64,000 nt of DNA, taken from assembly GCA_944372345.1 (NCBI GenBank), contig CALVYT010000040.1, positions 1 to 64,000 of the forward strand. The letters are read 5' to 3'. Position numbers and translations under genes: made by a program. The notes under the pieces were generated by a model. The model ran no database searches. It was not told where the DNA came from and saw only the letters and a list, made by a program, of their open reading frames with translations. Shown here piece by piece: positions 1 to 9,209 of this stretch (positions are counted from its first letter, which is position 1; each line of letters starts with the position of its first letter). This DNA comes from an uncultured Clostridia bacterium. Its GTDB lineage: Bacteria; Bacillota; Clostridia; Christensenellales; Pumilibacteraceae.

Positions 1-770
1 CCCTCACCAGCCGTCGCTCTGAACCCCGTTCTACGGCTTTCGCCTGAATAAAAGGGTTCGTCTGAACCCCGTTCTCTGCCTTCGGCTGCCGCCTCGCGCC
101 GATTGTCGGTTTCCGTGCGCCGCTTGCGGCGTACTCAACCGAGCGCGAACGCCAAAGGGCGGGTGCGCTCGGGGCTGCGCCCCCGCAAAAGCTGCGCTTT
201 TGCTGTCGCGCGAAAAGTTACAAGGCATTACAGGTAAAAAGTGGCTTCCGCTGTTTCGGGAAAGGGGAAAAGTCCAAAAATTTGGATATTGTTTATGCTT
301 TTTCTTCGCTACGCAAAAGACGGTCATAAATCGCTTGTTCGAACAAGGCAGGGTAGGCGGGGCGGGAGCGGAGCAAGTACAGCCTTTTCCGCCATAGCCA
401 TTTTGCGGGGCAGCGAACAGAACAAACTTGTCTCCTATGCCTTAATGCTTGAAACTTAAATGAAAATTCGCTCGCGGCGAGCCGCGGGCGTCTTTATTAT
501 GCGTGAAACCCGTTTGCCGTTTTGTAGAATTCGCAGCGAATGCGAGCGTATTTCGGCAGGGAATGGTGCTGACGCACGGTAAATGACAAACTTGCGGTTT
601 TATCGGATACGTCTGTACTGCAAAAGCACACTATGCCCACCGCAAGGTGCGGAGCGAGCGGACGCGGAAGCGGTCACGGCTGGGTGACCCCGCCGTGACC
701 CGAAACCGCCGCAGATTCGCAAAAAGATCGCGCAGGCGCGTGTGACGGTTAGCGCCGAAGGCGCAACCGA
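1..770. repeat. Composite intergenic repeat, copy 1 (left end cut by window)
   Basis: No credible gene lies here. The stretch is a long interspersed repeat also found at 10300-10640 and 56763-57540. A 42-bp block at 71-112 is identical at 10369-10410 and 56957-56998. The 15-bp block GACGGTCATAAATCG occurs at 319-333, 10611-10625 and 57157-57171. Blocks at about 500-542 and 655-770 recur only in the third copy, near 57341-57384 and 57425-57540. Bases 1-45 match the right half of the palindromic element described at 10207-10343. Short ORFs inside have low-complexity Arg-rich translations and are not conserved between copies, so I read the element as non-coding or as a decayed mobile sequence. 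Confidence 0.75.
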
Positions 771-797
771 AAAGTCCTATCCTCGGAGAAAAGGAAA

Positions 798-820
798 AGA
801 CCCGTAACGAATACGGGTCT
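798..820 (-). terminator. Rho-independent terminator-like hairpin in the upstream module
   Basis: A perfect 9-bp stem (798-806 with 812-820) closes a 5-nt loop. On the minus strand it is followed by a T-rich run. It sits just downstream of the orphan tRNA 3'-end segment at 821-838, the same arrangement as the hairpin behind the real tRNA-Asn. Confidence 0.6.
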
Positions 821-970
821 TTGGCTCCTCGGATAGGACGCGGTCTTGCCTTGCGGCAACCCCGCCGGCTTCGCAAGCGCAGCTTGCTCGCCCGCTCGGG
901 GGAAACGCGGTGCGTTTCCTTATCCCTCGCGCCTTCTTAAGGTTCAAGTCCTATCCTCGGAGATAGATAA

Positions 971-993
971 GAGCCCATGCTTACACATGGGCT
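971..993 (-). terminator. Hairpin immediately downstream of tRNA-Asn
   Basis: A GC-rich stem with arms around a GCCCATG core lies 3 nt beyond the tRNA CCA end on the minus strand. The T-run after it on the minus strand is weak (CTCTTATCT), so it may be a terminator or a processing signal. Confidence 0.5.
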
Positions 994-995
994 TT

Positions 996-1071
996 TGGCT
1001 CCTCGGATAGGCCTTGAACCTACGACAGCGCGGTTAACAGCCGCGTGCTCTACCGACTGAGCTACCGAGGA
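996..1071 (-). tRNA. tRNA-Asn (anticodon GUU), CCA encoded
   Basis: Read on the minus strand, the 76-nt sequence folds as a standard cloverleaf. The acceptor TCCTCGG pairs with CCGAGGA and is followed by discriminator G and an encoded CCA. The D-arm contains AGCTCAGTCGGTAGAGC. The anticodon stem-loop CGCGG-CTGTTAA-CCGCG carries GTT. The T-arm loop is TTCAAGG with a GTAGG/CCTAT stem. It is followed by a hairpin and sits between a repeat and a plus-strand gene. Confidence 0.95.
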
Positions 1072-1189
1072 TCATGCGGTTTTCGCCGTCGACAGCTTGT
1101 ATTATATTATATTGCGGGGGCGTTGTCAAGCGATTTTGCGGATTATTTGACGAGGATTTGTCCGCCGTCCGTATTCTTCCGAAAAAAGA

Positions 1190-1218
1190 TTGACAAAACG
1201 CGCGGCAAATTATACAAT
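1190..1218 (+). promoter_or_regulatory. Sigma-A promoter, nearly leaderless
   Basis: TTGACA (1190-1195), a 17-bp spacer and TACAAT (1213-1218). The expected transcription start near 1225 is only about 3 nt before the ATG at 1228, and no ribosome binding site precedes that ATG. Confidence 0.75.
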
Positions 1219-1227
1219 ACTTATACT

Positions 1228-2838
1228 ATGGAACTTATGACTCCGCAGCAGATATGGAAGGGATACGATCCTTCGGCGCTTCCGCTCAATACGGACGTTC
1301 TGTCGGACAGGCGGAACGGCGAACGGCGCGTGCTGACCGCGTATTTCAGCGGTCCGACGACAACGGACGGCGTAGTGCGCGTTTTTGCGCGCTGCTTTCT
1401 GCCCGCGGGCAAAAAGAAATATCCCGTAGTCGTGTATATGCCCGAGGCAGGGCGGAACGCCGACGCGGACGCGGAACGGCTGGCGGACGCGGGGTATGCG
1501 GTCATAGTTCCCGATTACGCCGGCAAACGTGACGACAGTCCGTATTATACGATATATCCGAAATCGCTCGCGTTCGGGAATTACGCGCCCGAGCGACTGA
1601 CGGAATATCCGTCCGACCTGCGCTTCAACTGCTGGAACGTGTGGGCGGAGATAGGTATGCGCGCGCTGTCGTTTGCGGAGCAGCTCGACTGCGCCGACTG
1701 TTCGCGTATGGCGGTAATAGGCGAAGGAACGGCGAGTTCGGCGGCGATCAAGGCGGCGGCGGTGGACGGCAGACTGTCGTGCGCCGTGACGATGTTTTCC
1801 GGCGGCATACGCGCGGAAAAAAGCGACGCTCCGGACTGTCTTGCCTATAAGGTCGCGCTCGCGGACGCGGCATATGCGCCTATGGTCGGAGTGCCGCTGC
1901 TGATGATGATAGCGTCCAACGACGCGGACGGCAAGGCGGACGAGATGAGCGAGGTGTTTTCGCTCATTCCCGGGCAGACGGGGTCGCGCCTGTCCGTCAG
2001 CGAGAGGGCGAGCGGATATATAGGCTTCCGTCAGCGCGGCGACGTCGCTATGTGGCTGGAAAAATACCTGTGCGGCAGGGGGGAGATCCCCTCGTCGCCC
2101 GAACTCACGGCTTCCTCGTCCGAGCATAAGCTGTACTATAACATAAAGACCGATCCCGGATGCGAAACGGAGCTGTTCGTTTCCCGCGGGGTGGACGCGC
2201 CCGCGCTCCGCAATTGGAGCAAAACGCAGCTCATCGTCGTCGGCGACGGCGAGTATATCGCGCACGCGGACGTATACGACGTTAAAGAGAAGATATACGC
2301 GTTCGTCAACGCGCGCTCGTCCTCGGGTATGAGCGTGAGCAGTCCGATATTGGAAAAATTGCCCGCAATGCTCGGTATAACGGAAACGCCGCTGACGAAC
2401 AGCCGCCTGATATACGACGGCGATATGGGTGCGGACGACTGGTCGGAGGACGCATCCTCCGCGACGGAAGAAACGCTGTGCGTGCGCGAAGGACCGTTCG
2501 GGATAAGCGGAGTTTCTTCCGCGGCGGGCTCGCTCTGTACGTTCAAGTTCGGCGACCCCGTGTTCCGCGGCAGGGAGCAGTATCTTTTGCAGATAATGAT
2601 ATACTCGGAGTCCGAGCAGCAGGTGACGTTTACCGTCGCCACCGCGTCGGGCGGAGGAAAGAGCGGGGAATTTTCGCATACCGAAACGCTGTCGCCCGGG
2701 GACAACTGGCGCAAGCTCACGCTCGGCGCGTCCGATTTCAAATCGCCTTTCGGCGTGTGCGAGAGCTGGGAGGACGTGTTCGGTCTGAAGATCGTCGGCA
2801 AAGCTCCCGTCATCGTGGCGAGCATGCTGTGGGTGTGA
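1228..2838 (+). CDS. Alpha/beta-hydrolase-like protein with C-terminal beta domain, apparently lacking the nucleophile
   Basis: 536 aa from ATG 1228, chosen because a consensus promoter ends 10 nt upstream. The longer open frame to 1045 would run through the tRNA gene. The N-terminal half (about residues 60-330) resembles dienelactone hydrolase or acetyl-xylan-esterase-like folds, with a central strand VVVYMPEAG and later strand/loop AVIVPDYAG. At the nucleophile elbow the sequence is GEGTA (about 165-169) instead of G-x-S-x-G, so the catalytic serine seems to be missing. The last 130 residues are beta-rich and look like a jelly-roll accessory domain. There is no signal peptide. The stop is 1 nt before the next gene (signal peptidase), suggesting co-transcription. 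It may be a non-catalytic or differently acting hydrolase homologue. Confidence 0.6.
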   Translation: MELMTPQQIWKGYDPSALPLNTDVLSDRRNGERRVLTAYFSGPTTTDGVVRVFARCFLPAGKKKYPVVVYMPEAGRNADADAERLADAGYAVIVPDYAGKRDDSPYYTIYPKSLAFGNYAPERLTEYPSDLRFNCWNVWAEIGMRALSFAEQLDCADCSRMAVIGEGTASSAAIKAAAVDGRLSCAVTMFSGGIRAEKSDAPDCLAYKVALADAAYAPMVGVPLLMMIASNDADGKADEMSEVFSLIPGQTGSRLSVSERASGYIGFRQRGDVAMWLEKYLCGRGEIPSSPELTASSSEHKLYYNIKTDPGCETELFVSRGVDAPALRNWSKTQLIVVGDGEYIAHADVYDVKEKIYAFVNARSSSGMSVSSPILEKLPAMLGITETPLTNSRLIYDGDMGADDWSEDASSATEETLCVREGPFGISGVSSAAGSLCTFKFGDPVFRGREQYLLQIMIYSESEQQVTFTVATASGGGKSGEFSHTETLSPGDNWRKLTLGASDFKSPFGVCESWEDVFGLKIVGKAPVIVASMLWV

Positions 2839-2839
2839 C

Positions 2840-3454
2840 GTGAGAGCGGGTCCCTGCGACAAACTTCTCGGCGCTAAAAAAGGCGACGCGGGCGCACTGC
2901 TGCTGTGGATCGCCGCGGCTCTGTGCGCCGTGCTTATCGGAGTGACTGTACTCAACTCCGTATTTTCGCTGTGTATGGTGGTCGGGGGCAGTATGCTCCC
3001 CGGTCTGCACGACGAACAGTTCGTGCTGCTGTATAACCGGTTCGAGCCGGAGCGCGGCGACATAGTCGTGTTTTACAGCGACGAACTGGGCGAGGACGTG
3101 ATCAAGCGCGTCGTGGCGGTCGGCGGCGATACCGTGGAACTGCGTTACGACGGGGAAGGTTATCTCGACCTCTACGTCAACGACGGGCGGGTGGAAGAGG
3201 ACTATATCAACGAACGTATGACGGGCGCGTATATAGGTGAGGACACCGCTCTCCTGCCGGGGCGGGAGATCGTCGTGGAAGAGGGCAAATATTTCGTCCT
3301 CGGCGACAACCGCAACCATTCGACGGATTCGCGCTCCGCTATCATCGGGCAGGTGAGCCGCGAGGATATGGTGGGCGAACTGGCGGCGGTGCTCTCCAAG
3401 GGCAATATAACGGAATTTTTCGTGCGGCTGCTGATGGGCGGATTCAAGGCGTAA
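2840..3454 (+). CDS. lepB: Signal peptidase I
   Basis: 204 aa, GTG start 1 nt after the previous stop. It is a type I leader peptidase that cleaves signal peptides from exported proteins at the outer face of the membrane. One N-terminal membrane segment (about 19-45) is followed by the catalytic Ser in GGSM (S51) and the general-base Lys in VIKRVVAVGGD (K89). The C-terminal box GDNRNHSTDSR is intact. Length and single-TM layout are those of Gram-positive (SipS-type) enzymes. It precedes the ECF genes by 2 nt, probably one transcript. Confidence 0.9.
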   Translation: MRAGPCDKLLGAKKGDAGALLLWIAAALCAVLIGVTVLNSVFSLCMVVGGSMLPGLHDEQFVLLYNRFEPERGDIVVFYSDELGEDVIKRVVAVGGDTVELRYDGEGYLDLYVNDGRVEEDYINERMTGAYIGEDTALLPGREIVVEEGKYFVLGDNRNHSTDSRSAIIGQVSREDMVGELAAVLSKGNITEFFVRLLMGGFKA

Positions 3455-3456
3455 CG

Positions 3457-4317
3457 ATGGAAGAAGCGAACAAAACGATAATATCTGTGAAAAACGCGGT
3501 ATATAAATACAATCGCGACACCGAGGACGAGGTGACGGCTCTGCGCGGAGTGAGTTTCGACATAGCGGAGGGCGATTTCGTCGCGCTCGTCGGAGCGAAC
3601 GGCTCGGGAAAGAGCACGCTCGCGCGGCTGCTCAACGCGCTGTACGTTCCCGACGAGGGCGAAGTGCTCGTCGGCGGAGTCAGCACGGACACGGGCGACT
3701 CGGACAAGCTGTTCGGCATACGCCGCACGGTGGGCGTGGTGTTCCAGAACCCCGACAACCAGATGGTCGCATCCGTCATCGAGGACGACGTGGCGTTCGG
3801 ACCGGAAAATCTCGGACTGCCGCCCGCGGAGATCCGCGAACGGGTGGACTACGCGCTCGAATGCGTGGGAATGTCCGAATATAAAAAGGGCACGCCTTTC
3901 CGCCTTTCGGGCGGGCAGAAGCAGAGGATAGCGATCGCGGGAGTGCTCGCGCTCCGTCCCAAAGTGCTCGTTCTCGACGAGTCCACGGCTATGCTCGACC
4001 CGCGCGGCAAAAAGGAAGTGCTGGACGTAGTGGAGCGCGTGCGCGCCGAGGACGGTATGACCGTCGTGATGATAACCCACTTTCCCGACGAGGCGGCGCG
4101 GGCGGACAGAGTTATCGCGCTCGACGGCGGGAAGGTCGTTATGGACGCGTCCGCGCGCAAAGCGCTGTCCGACGTCGAAACGCTGCGCGCCTACGGGCTG
4201 GACGCGCCGCTCCCCGCACGGATAGCCTACGAAATGAGAAAGCGCGGCGCGCTTTTGCCCGACGGTATCGTGACCGCCGAAGATCTTGCGGAGGCGTTAT
4301 GCGGAAAAAACATATGA
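3457..4317 (+). CDS. ecfA1: Energy-coupling factor transporter ATPase EcfA1
   Basis: 286 aa. Cytoplasmic ATPase of the ECF vitamin/metal uptake complex. Visible motifs are Walker A GANGSGKST (about 46-54), the Q-loop in VVFQNPDNQ, the ABC signature LSGGQKQ, and Walker B VLVLDEST, where the usual DEP/DEA proline position is Ser, as in many EcfA1 proteins. The H-loop is in MITHF. It is followed by EcfA2 and EcfT with overlapping ends, giving a complete shared coupling module. No substrate-binding S component is adjacent, so this is likely a group II module serving distant S components. Confidence 0.9.
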   Translation: MEEANKTIISVKNAVYKYNRDTEDEVTALRGVSFDIAEGDFVALVGANGSGKSTLARLLNALYVPDEGEVLVGGVSTDTGDSDKLFGIRRTVGVVFQNPDNQMVASVIEDDVAFGPENLGLPPAEIRERVDYALECVGMSEYKKGTPFRLSGGQKQRIAIAGVLALRPKVLVLDESTAMLDPRGKKEVLDVVERVRAEDGMTVVMITHFPDEAARADRVIALDGGKVVMDASARKALSDVETLRAYGLDAPLPARIAYEMRKRGALLPDGIVTAEDLAEALCGKNI

Positions 4318-5210
4318 CCGTTGCGCCGCCCGATCCGAACGCGGCGGTGTTCATAAAAGACCTGACTTATATCTACAACCCGCGCACGCCGTTCGAGAAA
4401 ACGGCGCTCGACCGCGTATCGCTGACGGTGGAACGCGGCGACTTTTTCGGGCTGATAGGTCAGACGGGCAGCGGCAAGAGCACGCTCGTATCGCATATAA
4501 ACGCGCTGACGCGCGTGCAGCGCAAGTATAACGAGGACGCGGGGCTCTACGTCTGCGGCATAGACCTGACGGTCAAAAAGCCCGATCTCAAACGTCTGCG
4601 CGAGCGCGTCGGTATGGTGTTCCAATATCCCGAATACCAGCTGTTCGCGGACACCGTGCGGCAGGACGTCGCGTTCGGTCCGAAAAATCTCGGGCTGGGC
4701 GAGGAGGAGATCGAGGAACGCTCGCGCGAGGCGGTGCGCCTCGTCGGGCTGGACTGGAACGAGGTCGCCGACCGCTCTCCGTTCGAGCTTTCGGGCGGAC
4801 AGAAGCGCAGGGTCGCGATCGCGGGAGTGATAGCGATGCGTCCCGAAGTGCTTGTGCTCGACGAGCCGACGGCGGGGCTGGACCCCGCGGGCAAGCGCGA
4901 ACTGCTCGCGCTCTTCGAGGACATACGCCGCTCCGCCTGCCCGACGATAATAATGGTCTCGCACAATATGGACGAGATCGCGGAGCGCTGCAACAAGGTC
5001 GCCGTTATGGGCGGCGGGCATATCCTCGGCGTATACGCGCCCGAGGAGCTGTTCTCCCGCCGCGAACTGATAAGGTCGCTCGGGCTGGAACTGCCCGCGG
5101 CGGTGGAGCTGTCCGCATATCTCGCGGAGCACGGAGTGGACGTGCCGCCCGACTGCCTGACGGAGGAACGCCTGCTCGCCGCGCTGATCGAAAGGGGGTA
5201 CGCGAAATGA
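4299..5210 (+). CDS. ecfA2: Energy-coupling factor transporter ATPase EcfA2
   Basis: 303 aa from ATG 4299, which has GGAGG close upstream. An internal ATG at 4314 overlaps the ecfA1 stop by 4 nt (ATGA) and is an equally plausible start. It is the second ECF ATPase, with Walker A GQTGSGKST, Q-loop VFQYPEYQLF, signature LSGGQKR and Walker B VLVLDEPTAGLDP. The FQYPEYQLF stretch is characteristic of EcfA2. It forms the heterodimer with EcfA1 and overlaps ecfT by 4 nt. Confidence 0.9.
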   Translation: MRKKHMTVAPPDPNAAVFIKDLTYIYNPRTPFEKTALDRVSLTVERGDFFGLIGQTGSGKSTLVSHINALTRVQRKYNEDAGLYVCGIDLTVKKPDLKRLRERVGMVFQYPEYQLFADTVRQDVAFGPKNLGLGEEEIEERSREAVRLVGLDWNEVADRSPFELSGGQKRRVAIAGVIAMRPEVLVLDEPTAGLDPAGKRELLALFEDIRRSACPTIIMVSHNMDEIAERCNKVAVMGGGHILGVYAPEELFSRRELIRSLGLELPAAVELSAYLAEHGVDVPPDCLTEERLLAALIERGYAK

Positions 5211-6064
5211 AAGACGTCGTATTCGGACAGCTGTACCCCGTGGACTCTCCCGTCCACAGAGCGGACGCGCGCGCCAAGTTCCTTATAATGATAATCTATA
5301 TCGTCACGGTCATCTTTGCCGACTCGTTTATGCAGTTCGCGCTCATCGCGCTGCTGCTGCTCGTTGTGATGCTGATGAGCCGCGTCCCGCCGCTCAAAGT
5401 GCTGTCGTCGCTCAAAGCGATAATCGTGCTCGCGGTTGTGACGTTCATTTTTACCGTGCTGCTCAATAAGGGTAACGGCGCCGAAAACGAGTCGATATAC
5501 GTCGTGTTCGGTCCGTTCTGCATATGCACGAGCGGACTGATGACGGGCGCGTTCATACTCTGCCGCATAGTGCTGCTCGTGATCGGACCCGCTCTGGTCA
5601 CGCTGACGACGACGCCCGTCGATATGGCGGACGCGATAGAGTTCCTGCTCGCGCCGCTCAAACTCATCAAAGTCCCCGTGCACGCGTTCGGAATGATAAT
5701 GAGCATAGCCCTGCGTATGATCCCCACGCTGTTCGAGGAAACGCAGCGGATAATGAACGCGCAGAAAGCGCGCGGCGCGTGCTTCGACCACGGCAACATA
5801 TTCAAGCGCATAGGCGCGCTCGTCCCCGTGCTGATACCGCTGTTCGTGTCCGCGTTCAAGCGGTCGGCGGATCTTGCGGACGCGATGGAGTCGCGCTGCT
5901 ACAACGGCGGCAAGGGCAAGACGCGTATGAAAGTGCTGCGCTTCCGCGCGGGCGATATCATAGCCATGCTGCTCTCCGCCGCGCTGCTGTTCTTCGTGCT
6001 CGTGTGCGTGTATAACTGGTGGAACTGGAGCTGGGTGGAATTTATGCGGACGGGAGCGGTGTGA
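5207..6064 (+). CDS. ecfT: Energy-coupling factor transporter transmembrane protein EcfT
   Basis: 285 aa integral membrane scaffold linking the EcfA ATPases to S components. Several hydrophobic segments occur in the N-terminal half, with one more at the C-terminus. The cytosolic coupling helices carry KARG (about residue 187) and, in place of a second Ala-Arg-Gly, SRCY, as in Bacillota EcfT. It starts within the ecfA2 stop (ATGA overlap). It ends the probable operon with lepB, ecfA1 and ecfA2. Confidence 0.9.
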   Translation: MKDVVFGQLYPVDSPVHRADARAKFLIMIIYIVTVIFADSFMQFALIALLLLVVMLMSRVPPLKVLSSLKAIIVLAVVTFIFTVLLNKGNGAENESIYVVFGPFCICTSGLMTGAFILCRIVLLVIGPALVTLTTTPVDMADAIEFLLAPLKLIKVPVHAFGMIMSIALRMIPTLFEETQRIMNAQKARGACFDHGNIFKRIGALVPVLIPLFVSAFKRSADLADAMESRCYNGGKGKTRMKVLRFRAGDIIAMLLSAALLFFVLVCVYNWWNWSWVEFMRTGAV

Positions 6065-6070
6065 CGTTCT

Positions 6071-6135
6071 CATACGATTTTAATGTCGGCGCAGCCGTCT
6101 TTAATCGGCATTTAATGCGTTTCCGTTATCGTATG
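6071..6135 (+). other. Nested inverted repeat between ecfT and truA
   Basis: CATACGAT (6071-6078) pairs with ATCGTATG (6128-6135). Inside it AATGTCG (6082-6088) pairs with CGGCATT (6106-6112), allowing one G:U. There is no T-run after it. It may fold in the truA leader or act as a weak terminator. I cannot assign a function. Confidence 0.35.
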
Positions 6136-6157
6136 GCATAACGGCAGGGGGAGAGCA

Positions 6158-6904
6158 ATGCGTTACAAAACAGTGATCGAATACGACGGGAGCGGTTTTC
6201 ACGGCTGGCAGCGACAGAAACCCGGCTGCCGCACCGTGCAGGCGGAGTTCGAGCGTGCGGCGGAGCATATGACGGGCGAGCCCGTGACGGCAGTCGCGAG
6301 CGGCAGGACGGACGAGGGCGTTCACGCGCTCGGGCAGGTCGTGCACTTCGACTGCGCAAAGCAGTACCCGCCCGACGTTATGGCGCGCGCTCTCAACCAC
6401 TGGCTACCCGAGGACGTGCGCGTGATCTCGTGCGAGATCGTCGCCGATACGTTCGACGCGCGCAGGAGCGCGAAGCGCAAGACCTACGAATACGTTATGT
6501 ACACCGCGGAAACGGAGTCCCCGCTGCGCAGAACGCGCGAGCTGTATATAGGCAGGAGCGCGGACGCGGAACTTATGGACTCCGCCGCGCGGCTGCTCGT
6601 CGGTACCCACGACTTTTCCGCGTTTATGTCGTCCGGCTCGTCGGCAAAGACGTTCACCCGCACGATATACTCGGCGGGAGTGAGAGCGGAGGGCGGCCGC
6701 ATCGTGTTCCGCATAACGGGCAGCGGCTTTCTGTATAATATGGTGCGCATAATCGCGGGCGCGCTCGTGCGCATAGGCAGGGGGGAAAAGGAGCTGTCGT
6801 CCGTTCAGGCGGCGCTCGAAACGGGCGACAGGCGGCTGATGCCCGATATCGCCCCGCCGCAGGCGCTGTATCTCGTCGGCGCGGAGTATATTGACGTCGG
6901 ATAA
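6158..6904 (+). CDS. truA: tRNA pseudouridine(38-40) synthase TruA
   Basis: 248 aa, ATG 6158 preceded by AGGGGGAG. Converts uridines 38-40 of the tRNA anticodon arm to pseudouridine. The catalytic aspartate sits in SGRTDEGVHA (D52). Start region IEYDGSGFHGWQ and later RITGSGFLYNMVR are family hallmarks. Its place next to the ECF genes is the usual Bacillota order (ecfA1-ecfA2-ecfT-truA). Full length. Confidence 0.95.
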   Translation: MRYKTVIEYDGSGFHGWQRQKPGCRTVQAEFERAAEHMTGEPVTAVASGRTDEGVHALGQVVHFDCAKQYPPDVMARALNHWLPEDVRVISCEIVADTFDARRSAKRKTYEYVMYTAETESPLRRTRELYIGRSADAELMDSAARLLVGTHDFSAFMSSGSSAKTFTRTIYSAGVRAEGGRIVFRITGSGFLYNMVRIIAGALVRIGRGEKELSSVQAALETGDRRLMPDIAPPQALYLVGAEYIDVG

Positions 6905-6949
6905 AGGCGTTTTTGAAGCGGCGGGCGGAATAAAATGCCGTCAAAACAC

Positions 6950-6978
6950 TTGTAATTTCCGCTTCGTTGCGTTATAAT
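6950..6978 (+). promoter_or_regulatory. Promoter of ftsH
   Basis: TTGTAA (6950-6955), a 17-bp spacer and TATAAT (6973-6978). The leader is about 60 nt and contains an SD-like CGGAG before the TTG start at 7047. Confidence 0.7.
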
Positions 6979-7046
6979 AGGATAGTATATTCAGCCGCGG
7001 CGGCGGCTCGCTCTCCCCGGTCAGGGGAAATCACGGAGAAATCGAA

Positions 7047-9188
7047 TTGAAATCAAGCACCAAAGGACTTATAGCGCTGCTTGCGTTCCTTGCAGTCATC
7101 ATAGTCGTCGTTGTGATAATGTTCGCGACTACGCGCGCAAGGGAGGTATATGACACCGAGTTTTACGATATGCTTTACAGCGGCAATATCGAAGAGGGGT
7201 CTATATCCGTCAGCGGCGATACCGTTTCCTTCCGTTCGGGGAACACCAATTATAAGGTGTATCTTTACGCCGAGGACGGATACGTCGACGCGATACAGAA
7301 TTACAATTACGGCGTGGAACTGGCGAAAGACCTTGCCGACCGCGTCGGGAGCAAAGAGGACGCGTCCGACCATATGACGGAAGAAGAGGCGGAAGCGGAG
7401 TGGACGGTATTCGTGGAAAGCACCGCGACGGACTGCAAGATCATCGTCAAAGGCTCTTACTCCGACTGGTCGCGCTATTCGGAAGCGTCGGTCAGGCGAA
7501 GCGACCGCTATGCGGTATCCGTATTCGACTATATTTATCCCGTCGCGATGATCGCGATCATGGTCGTGTTCATCGTCATGCTGTTCCGCAGCATGCGCGG
7601 AGGCGGCGGCGTGGCGAACGACTTCGGCAAGAGCAAAGCCAATGTGCAGAGCTCGCTGAAAGTGCGTTTCTCCGACGTTGCGGGCGCGGAGGAGGAAAAG
7701 GAAGAACTGGCGGAGATCGTCGACTTCCTCAAAACTCCCGGCAAGTTTGCGGGAGTGGGGGCGAGAGTGCCCAAAGGCGTGCTGCTCGTCGGACCTCCGG
7801 GAACTGGTAAAACGCTGTTCGCGAAAGCCGTTGCGGGCGAAGCGAACGTGCCGTTCTTCTCCATTTCCGGTTCGGATTTCGTGGAGATGTACGTCGGCGT
7901 GGGCGCGAGCCGCGTGCGCGACCTGTTCGCGCAGGCGAAGAAGAATCAGCCCTGCATCATATTCATAGACGAAATAGACGCCGTCGGGCGTCAGCGCGGC
8001 GCGGGTCTCGGCGGCGGGCACGACGAGCGCGAGCAGACGCTCAACCAGCTGCTCGTGCAGATGGACGGCTTCGAGTCCAACGAGGCGATCATCGTTATGG
8101 CGGCGACCAACCGCGCGGACATACTCGATCCCGCGCTGATGCGCCCCGGGCGTTTCGACAGGCAGATCTACGTTCAGATCCCCGACGTGCGCGGCAGGGA
8201 AGCGATATTCAAGGTTCACGCGCGCAACAAGCCGATGTCGCCCGAGATCGATTATCAGGTGCTCGCCCGCATAACGAGCGGGTTCACGGGCGCGGAGATA
8301 GCCAACCTGCTCAACGAAGCGGCGATACTCTGCGCGAGGGCGAACCGCACGCAGATCATAATGGAGGACATCTACGAGGCGATCGACAAGGTCATACTCG
8401 GGCCGCAGAAGAAGAGCCGCCTCGTCACCGAAGTGGACAAACGTATAACGGCGTACCACGAGGGCGGACACGCGATCGTCGCATACCGCCTCGCGCCAAA
8501 TTGCGATCCCGTCCACGAGATAAGCATAATCCCCCGCGGCAATGCGGCGGGCTACACGATGACGCGCCCGGACAACGACGACAACCACATCACGTTCAAC
8601 AAGCTGACGGCGGACATCGCAATGACGATGGGCGGCAGAGCGGCGGAAGAGCTCGTGATAAAGGACATTTCCGCGGGAGCTTCGGGCGACATAAAAGCGG
8701 CGACGGAACGCGCGCGCAAGATGGTCACCGAGTGGGGAATGAGCGACGTCGTCGGACCTATCTATTACGGCGGAGAGCAGGAAGTGTTCCTCGGACGCGA
8801 CTACGGCAGCAGCCACGATTACAGCGACAAGACGGCGGCGGAGATAGACGACCAGGTGCGCAAGTTCGTCGAGGACGGACACCAGACCGCGCTCCGCATA
8901 CTGTCGGAGAACAGAAAGTATCTCGACACGCTCGTGCGCGTGCTCATCGAAAAGGAAACGGTGTATTCCGAGGAATTCGAGATGATAATGAACGGCGCGT
9001 CCGCAGACGAAGTCATGCGCGTCATCGACGACCGCACCTACCGCAACTTCGGCAACAAAAAGCCCAAAGACACGGTGATACACCTGCCGTCGGCGAGCGC
9101 GCGCGGCAGCGAGGTCAAGGAAGCGGAGCCCGCTCCGGAGCCTGCGCCCGAAGCCGAAGACGGCGATAAAGGCGACAAAGAAGAATAA
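7047..9188 (+). CDS. ftsH: ATP-dependent zinc metalloprotease FtsH
   Basis: 713 aa from a TTG start (7047) with CGGAG upstream. Membrane-anchored AAA+ protease for quality control of membrane and regulatory proteins. TM1 is at about 7-27 and TM2 at about 163-181, flanking a 135-residue outer-face domain. The AAA module has Walker A GPPGTGKT (249-256) and Walker B IIFIDEID (304-311). The protease zinc site is HEGGH (471-475), a Gly variant of the common HEAGH. The third ligand lies in the [11 protein letters not shown] region. The tail is acidic and low-complexity. Followed 21 nt later by a gene of unknown function, perhaps co-transcribed. Confidence 0.95.
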   Translation: MKSSTKGLIALLAFLAVIIVVVVIMFATTRAREVYDTEFYDMLYSGNIEEGSISVSGDTVSFRSGNTNYKVYLYAEDGYVDAIQNYNYGVELAKDLADRVGSKEDASDHMTEEEAEAEWTVFVESTATDCKIIVKGSYSDWSRYSEASVRRSDRYAVSVFDYIYPVAMIAIMVVFIVMLFRSMRGGGGVANDFGKSKANVQSSLKVRFSDVAGAEEEKEELAEIVDFLKTPGKFAGVGARVPKGVLLVGPPGTGKTLFAKAVAGEANVPFFSISGSDFVEMYVGVGASRVRDLFAQAKKNQPCIIFIDEIDAVGRQRGAGLGGGHDEREQTLNQLLVQMDGFESNEAIIVMAATNRADILDPALMRPGRFDRQIYVQIPDVRGREAIFKVHARNKPMSPEIDYQVLARITSGFTGAEIANLLNEAAILCARANRTQIIMEDIYEAIDKVILGPQKKSRLVTEVDKRITAYHEGGHAIVAYRLAPNCDPVHEISIIPRGNAAGYTMTRPDNDDNHITFNKLTADIAMTMGGRAAEELVIKDISAGASGDIKAATERARKMVTEWGMSDVVGPIYYGGEQEVFLGRDYGSSHDYSDKTAAEIDDQVRKFVEDGHQTALRILSENRKYLDTLVRVLIEKETVYSEEFEMIMNGASADEVMRVIDDRTYRNFGNKKPKDTVIHLPSASARGSEVKEAEPAPEPAPEAEDGDKGDKEE

Positions 9189-9209
9189 AGAGGAAAGGAT
9201 ATACCTTAA

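Larger units (their letters stand above)
772..1011. repeat. Two tandem modules carrying tRNA-Asn 3'-end sequence and a hairpin
   Basis: The block AAGTCCTATCCTCGGAG occurs at 772-788 and 946-962. The block TTGGCTCCTCGGATAGG occurs at 821-837 and 995-1011. Between them, each module holds a different strong hairpin (798-820 and 971-993). The second module runs into the genuine tRNA-Asn, so on the minus strand its TTGGCTCC... block is the tRNA acceptor 3' side plus the encoded CCA. The first module has the same 3' acceptor segment but no tRNA body beyond it (840-945). The modules therefore look like a duplicated tRNA 3'-end plus downstream terminator. Confidence 0.7.
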
